A stretch of DNA of 64,000 nucleotides. Source: Bradyrhizobium sp. ORS 285. GTDB lineage: Bacteria; Pseudomonadota; Alphaproteobacteria; Rhizobiales; Xanthobacteraceae. The notes under the pieces were generated by a model. That model was not told the origin of the DNA. It made no database searches and saw only the letters and a program-made list of their open reading frames with translations. Positions within the stretch are counted from its first letter, which is position 1. Every line of letters begins with the position of its first letter. Where the stretch lies: assembly GCF_900176205.1 (NCBI RefSeq), contig NZ_LT859959.1:2377001-2441000 (forward strand). Direction: 5' to 3'. Of the stretch, positions 60,489 to 64,000 are shown piece by piece. The translations under genes and the position numbers were made by a program.

Positions 60489-62873
60489 TTAGAACTTGAA
60501 CGAGGCTTCGACCTCGTAGGTGCGGGGCGCGCCAAGGAAGATCTGGTCGGGATAGAAGGGATCGCTCCAGGCCGCGTAGCGCTTGTCGGTGACGTTGCGG
60601 ACGCGAAAGGCGAGGCGCGTGCTGGTGGCGGTTGCAAACATCGGCACCTTCGGCAGGTCGATGAAGGCGAACAGGTCGGCGGTGGTGTAGGCCAGCAGCT
60701 TCACCGTGTTGGCGTCGGTGCTCCAGCGATCGCCGACATGGCGCACGGAGAAGCCGAGTTCGACCGGCCACCAGCCCGGATTGAGGAAGCGGTAGGAGCC
60801 GCCGCCGTTGACGATCACGGCCGGAATGTTGGGCGGCGTGTTGCCGGAGAACGAGCCGCCGCCGGCGAGATCATAGTCGGCGTAGCGGGCGCGGACATAG
60901 GCGACATTGCCCCACAGCTTGGTCTCGGGCGTCGGCCGCACCGCGGCGGCGAGCTCGATGCCCTGCGACTTCACCTTGCCGGCAAGGTTGAGCCGCTGGC
61001 CAGCCTGGGCGCTGTAGACATTGTTGCGCTCGATGTCGAAGGCCGAGAAGGTCCATTCGGCGCGGCCGTTCCAGGTGAGCTGCTTGACGCCGGCCTCGTA
61101 GCTGCGGGAGTCCGACAGCGTGAGATTTTGCGTGGGACTCAGGATGAAGATGCTGTCGGCCGAGATGTCGGTGGCGGTCGCATATTGGCTGTAGAAGGTG
61201 GTGCCGGGCAGGGCCCACCAGGTGGTGCCGATGCGGCCGGTGAGCGGCTGCCAGCTCTTCGAATAGGGGAAGCCGCTCCTCACCACGCCGTCCTTGTCGA
61301 TCGAGTTACGGTCGAGCGTGAACGGATTGTAGCGCAGTCCGCCGACCAGGGCGAACGTGTCGGTCAGCTTCAGCCGGTCCTCCAGGTTGAGAGCGACGCT
61401 GTCGATGGTGGCCGTCTGCATCTGTGTTGTCAGACTGCCGAAGACGCCTTGATCGAACCCAACCAGCGGCACCGTGTCGTGGAAGAAGTTCGCCGCACCG
61501 GGGCGCGAGAAGTCGGTATGCGAGCTCTCGACCGAGCCGACAAGGCGGTTGGCCAGACCGAAGATGCTTCCGTTCCACGTCACGTCGGTGACGTTGCCGA
61601 CGATGTTGTGGTTGTGGTGGACGAAGAAGCGCTCGCGATCGATTGGCCTACCGTCTTTCGCATCGGCGTTGAAGGCCGACACCTCGTTATTGTACCAATC
61701 GCGGCTGGCGTTGTAGTTGTAGATCTGGCTTCGCAGCGTGACGGCGTTGTTCAGGTCCCATTCGAACCCGCTGCGGACCCAGGATTCCTTGATCGTCTTA
61801 TGGCCGTCGACGACGTTGTAGTTGGTCGACAGCGTGCAGCGGTCAATGGTCACGGCGCCCAGATTGCTGCCGTTGTAGTCGGAGATCTTGGTACCGGACA
61901 CGATGCCGCTGGTCGCATTGGCGCCACTGAAGCTGACCGGAACCAGCGGCGTGCCCTCGTACGGCTTGGCGTTGTAATCCTTGAACTCGGCGGCCACGAA
62001 GGTCCTGAAGCTGTCCGACGGGCGATAGTTCAGTTGGCCCGAGACATGGACGTTCTTGAACTCCGTCTCGTCGATGAAGCCGACCTCCTTGGTTCGGCTG
62101 ATGTCGAAACGATAGTCGAGGCCCTTGACGGTCGTGCTGCCGCCGGAGCCGAAGCCGCTGCGGAAGCTGCCGCGCTGGTCGAAGCCGATGAAGGCCTCGT
62201 TCTGCACTGGCCCGGTGTACGGCCTCTTCGTGACGAAGTTGATGGTGCCACCGACCGCACCCTGGCCTGAGCTCAGCGAAGAGGGGCCCTTGAGAAACTC
62301 GACGCGATCGAGATTGAAGGTCTCCATCGTCAGCGCGGTGAAGCCGGTCGGGCCGATATTGATGCCGTTGTAGAGGACGTTGACCTGGTTGCCCTGGAAG
62401 CCGCGCATCGCGTAGCCGACATCGTTCGGCGCATCGCCGGCGCTGACGCCGGTCGCGCCTTTCACCGCGTCGACGGTCGTGTGGTAGCCCTGCTCGCGCA
62501 GCGTCTCGGCGCCGATCACTTCGATAGTCGCCGGCACCTCGCGCGCCGTGAGGCCGAGGCGGCTGCCCGTAGCGGGGGTGGCGTTGCCGTTGAGCGGCGT
62601 CCCGGCCGAAGCAGAGGAGGGGGCCGTCGGACCCGCTGCCTGGGATGGCGCGGTCTGGGGGCGCGTCGTCCGCGCCGTTGGCCGGACAGCCTGCGTTGAC
62701 GAGGGCGTCCGGCGGGCGGCTGGCCGCTGACGCGGGGCGTCGACCGTCACGTCCGGCAGTAGCGTGTCGCTCGCTGCCCGCTTGTCCTGCGCGCCGGCGG
62801 TGGTCATGGCTGAACAGCCCGCCACCACCAGCCCCGCCAACGATACTGAACCCCAAAAATTCCGCGCGCTCAT
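60489..62873 (-). CDS. TonB-dependent outer-membrane receptor, likely Zur-regulated
   Basis: A 794-residue TonB-dependent receptor. The N-terminal 28 residues look like a signal peptide with a possible lipobox (LVVAGC); a TonB-box-like DTLLPDVTVDAP follows, then a Pro/Thr/Ala-rich spacer to about 105. The plug (about 108-225) carries VPATIEVIGAETL, DVGYAMRGFQGNQVNVLYNG and RVEFLKGPSSL, as in siderophore receptors. The barrel ends in aromatic F (EVEASFKF). A loop reads HHNHNIVG, possibly metal binding. The 22-bp Zur-type palindrome upstream suggests a zinc(-chelate) ligand instead of the iron siderophore that automatic naming would assign. Confidence 0.88.
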   Translation of the reverse strand: MSARNFWGSVSLAGLVVAGCSAMTTAGAQDKRAASDTLLPDVTVDAPRQRPAARRTPSSTQAVRPTARTTRPQTAPSQAAGPTAPSSASAGTPLNGNATPATGSRLGLTAREVPATIEVIGAETLREQGYHTTVDAVKGATGVSAGDAPNDVGYAMRGFQGNQVNVLYNGINIGPTGFTALTMETFNLDRVEFLKGPSSLSSGQGAVGGTINFVTKRPYTGPVQNEAFIGFDQRGSFRSGFGSGGSTTVKGLDYRFDISRTKEVGFIDETEFKNVHVSGQLNYRPSDSFRTFVAAEFKDYNAKPYEGTPLVPVSFSGANATSGIVSGTKISDYNGSNLGAVTIDRCTLSTNYNVVDGHKTIKESWVRSGFEWDLNNAVTLRSQIYNYNASRDWYNNEVSAFNADAKDGRPIDRERFFVHHNHNIVGNVTDVTWNGSIFGLANRLVGSVESSHTDFSRPGAANFFHDTVPLVGFDQGVFGSLTTQMQTATIDSVALNLEDRLKLTDTFALVGGLRYNPFTLDRNSIDKDGVVRSGFPYSKSWQPLTGRIGTTWWALPGTTFYSQYATATDISADSIFILSPTQNLTLSDSRSYEAGVKQLTWNGRAEWTFSAFDIERNNVYSAQAGQRLNLAGKVKSQGIELAAAVRPTPETKLWGNVAYVRARYADYDLAGGGSFSGNTPPNIPAVIVNGGGSYRFLNPGWWPVELGFSVRHVGDRWSTDANTVKLLAYTTADLFAFIDLPKVPMFATATSTRLAFRVRNVTDKRYAAWSDPFYPDQIFLGAPRTYEVEASFKF

Positions 62874-62964
62874 TTCGATTCCCCCCGCGGAGACCGGCCA
62901 GCCGGCCTCCGCGCCCCCTTACGTTCCTGATCACCGGGACGAGAGTTAGCCGATGTGCCAAGGA

Positions 62965-62986
62965 ATGTAATGTTATAACATTACAT
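62965..62986 (-). promoter_or_regulatory. Perfect 22-bp Zur-type palindrome
   Basis: ATGTAATGTTA followed by its exact reverse complement. The core AATGTTATAACATT is the form seen in Zur boxes of proteobacteria. It lies 91 bp upstream of the receptor ATG, a position that would block transcription when zinc is plentiful. Confidence 0.7.
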
Positions 62987-63159
62987 GAATTGCACTCTGC
63001 TGCGGCGTGTCTCGATCCGGCAACACATGCGAACGATTAGCGATTGCAACGGGTATCAGCGAGTCGCAGGGCGCGCAATGGAACGTCCGAGGCTATCCCA
63101 ACGTCCGGCGCCAATGCTGCGGGAGGGGCGGGCGAGTCTCCTCGTCGGAACCCAACGCA

Positions 63160-63194
63160 AAACGGCCGCCCCTCGAATCGAGCGGCGGCCGTTT
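63160..63194 (-). terminator. Rho-independent terminator of 3-HIBADH-family gene
   Basis: An exact 11-bp GC-rich stem (63160-63170 with 63184-63194) with a 13-base loop that itself can form CTCGA/TCGAG. Read on the minus strand it ends GGCCGTTTTGCGTT, a U-tract 23 bases after the stop codon. Confidence 0.85.
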
Positions 63195-63216
63195 GATGGG
63201 GTCGACGTGTCCTGGA

Positions 63217-64000
63217 CTACTTCTCCAGACGGGCCAAGAGGCTCGAGGTATCCCAGCGCTTGCCGCCGAGCTTCTCGACCTCGGAGTAGAATTGGTCGAC
63301 CAGCGCGGTCACCGGCAGATGGGCGCCATTGCGGCGTGCCTCGGACAGGCAGATCGACAGGTCCTTGCGCATCCATTCCACCGCAAAACCAAAGTCATAC
63401 TTGCCGTCGTTCATGGTCTTGTAGCGGTTCTCCATCTGCCACGACTGCGCGGCGCCCTTGGAGATCGTCTCGATCACGGCGGGAACGTCGAGGCCCGACT
63501 TCTTGGCGAAGTGGATGCCCTCCGAGAGGCCTTGCACGAGGCCGGCGATGCAGATCTGGTTGACCATCTTGGTCAGCTGGCCGGAGCCCGCGGGACCGAG
63601 CAGCTTGCACATCCGGGCATAGGCCGCGATGACAGGCTCGGCCCCGGCATAGGCGTCGGCGGTGCCGCCACACATCACCGTCAGCACGCCGTTCTCGGCG
63701 CCGGCCTGGCCGCCCGACACCGGCGCGTCGATGAATTTGAAACCGGCCTTGGTGGCTGCGGCGTCGAGCTCACGTGCCACTTCAGCCGACGCCGTGGTGT
63801 GGTCGACGAACGTCGCGCCCTTGGTCATGCCGGCGAAGGCGCCGTCTGCGCCGATCGTCACCGAGCGCAGGTCGTTGTCGTTGCCGACACAGCACATCAC
63901 GAAGTCCTGGCCCTCGGCGGCCTGCTTCGGCGTCGCGGCGGTCTTGCCGCCGAACTTGTCGGCCCATTCCTTCGCCTTGGCCGCGGTGCGGTTGTAGACC
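63217..64000 (-). CDS. 3-hydroxyisobutyrate dehydrogenase-family reductase (5' end beyond window)
   Basis: The visible 260 residues belong to the beta-hydroxyacid dehydrogenase family (3-hydroxyisobutyrate dehydrogenase or tartronate-semialdehyde reductase). The N-terminal Rossmann GxGxMG lies outside the window; the first visible residues are VYNRTAAKAKEWADKFGGKTA (read as VYNRTAAKAKEW, ADKFGGKTA), then FIDAPVSGGQAGAENGVLTVMCGG in two parts (FIDAPVSGGQAGA, ENGVLTVMCGG) and the catalytic Lys in GQLTKMVNQICIAGLVQGLSE (about 150). The C-terminal helical domain is complete. The first in-frame start inside the window (63900) is not the true one. Whether NAD or NADP is used cannot be read. Confidence 0.9.
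   Translation of the reverse strand, partial: VYNRTAAKAKEWADKFGGKTAATPKQAAEGQDFVMCCVGNDNDLRSVTIGADGAFAGMTKGATFVDHTTASAEVARELDAAATKAGFKFIDAPVSGGQAGAENGVLTVMCGGTADAYAGAEPVIAAYARMCKLLGPAGSGQLTKMVNQICIAGLVQGLSEGIHFAKKSGLDVPAVIETISKGAAQSWQMENRYKTMNDGKYDFGFAVEWMRKDLSICLSEARRNGAHLPVTALVDQFYSEVEKLGGKRWDTSSLLARLEK

Larger units (their letters stand above)
62874..63216. other. Intergenic region, 343 bp, between receptor and reductase genes
   Basis: It contains the receptor promoter with the Zur-type palindrome (62965-62986) and, at its far end, the terminator of the next minus-strand gene. I see no gene in the remaining bases. Confidence 0.75.

Noticed and set aside
62965..62986. Fur or Irr (ICE) box at the TonB receptor
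   Set aside because: The dyad lacks the TTnAGAAnnnTTCTAA pattern of ICE sites and the GATAATGAT repeats of Fur boxes; its core fits Zur better.
1..64000. tRNA, rRNA, CRISPR, transposase, phage integrase or restriction genes
   Set aside because: No cloverleaf-like segments, regularly spaced repeats or characteristic protein motifs were found on either strand by reading.

Overview
The window is a GC-rich, densely packed stretch of an alphaproteobacterial chromosome, most likely Bradyrhizobium or a close relative. That assignment rests on many ABC importers with catabolic operons, several molybdenum hydroxylases, a consensus CtrA box (TTAA-N7-TTAAC) and a dispersed-repeat-like block at about 25385-25740. 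I saw no rRNA, tRNA, CRISPR array, insertion sequence or phage gene. All functional calls come from reading motifs and gene order; no database search was possible.

Layout. (1) 56-1195(-): sugar-type periplasmic binding protein with two LacI-type palindromes upstream. (2) 1686-25267(+): a branched-chain-type binding protein, an AraC regulator, then a nearly gapless block of about 20 genes. The block holds two LIV-type permeases, two ATPases (the second fused to a Tm-1/UPF0261 domain), a TIM-barrel protein like the other half of tomato Tm-1, a 962-residue flotillin with an 11-residue-periodic coiled coil, two SRPBCC proteins, a molybdenum hydroxylase whose large subunit is split into two genes, CoxD/CoxE-like maturation proteins, two amidohydrolases, a lactonase-like metallohydrolase, an SMP-30/isochorismatase fusion and a flavodoxin-fold reductase. 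It reads as uptake, hydroxylation and hydrolytic ring or ester/amide opening of an unknown, probably heterocyclic or aromatic, compound. (3) 25385-25740: repeat-like, non-coding DNA. (4) 25920-34506: an SsuABC/TauABC-type importer, a Crp/Fnr regulator, a DUF971 protein, a ferredoxin-NADP reductase, an AprA-like flavoprotein, a two-cluster ferredoxin and a HEAT-repeat protein. Four promoter regions here share a 12-bp motif close to GCAACTAATTGC, which suggests one regulon.

(5) 34634-37333(+): a two-gene, Tat-exported isoquinoline-oxidoreductase-type molybdenum enzyme. (6) 37394-42074: alpha/beta hydrolase and GlxA-type regulator, divergent from an SDR; then DUF302, a small membrane protein and a TehA/SLAC1-type channel. 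(7) 42321-54167(+): a ribose-type ABC importer in which one permease carries a C-terminal six-bladed-propeller (strictosidine-synthase/SMP-30-like) domain, followed by a stand-alone propeller, the ATPase, alcohol dehydrogenase, aldehyde dehydrogenase, a class III CoA-transferase and a LysR regulator: uptake and stepwise oxidation of a lactone, polyol or alcohol. (8) 54393-58915: dusA, a histidinol-phosphate-type aminotransferase, a retropepsin-like protease, DUF1289 and a PdhS/DivJ-like histidine kinase with a CtrA box. (9) 59035-62873(-): TonB-dependent receptor plus PepSY membrane protein behind a perfect 22-bp Zur-type palindrome. (10) 63217-64000(-): a 3-hydroxyisobutyrate-dehydrogenase-family gene cut by the window edge.

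Start codons were placed by ribosome-binding sites where possible; where this differs from the longest reading frame it is stated.
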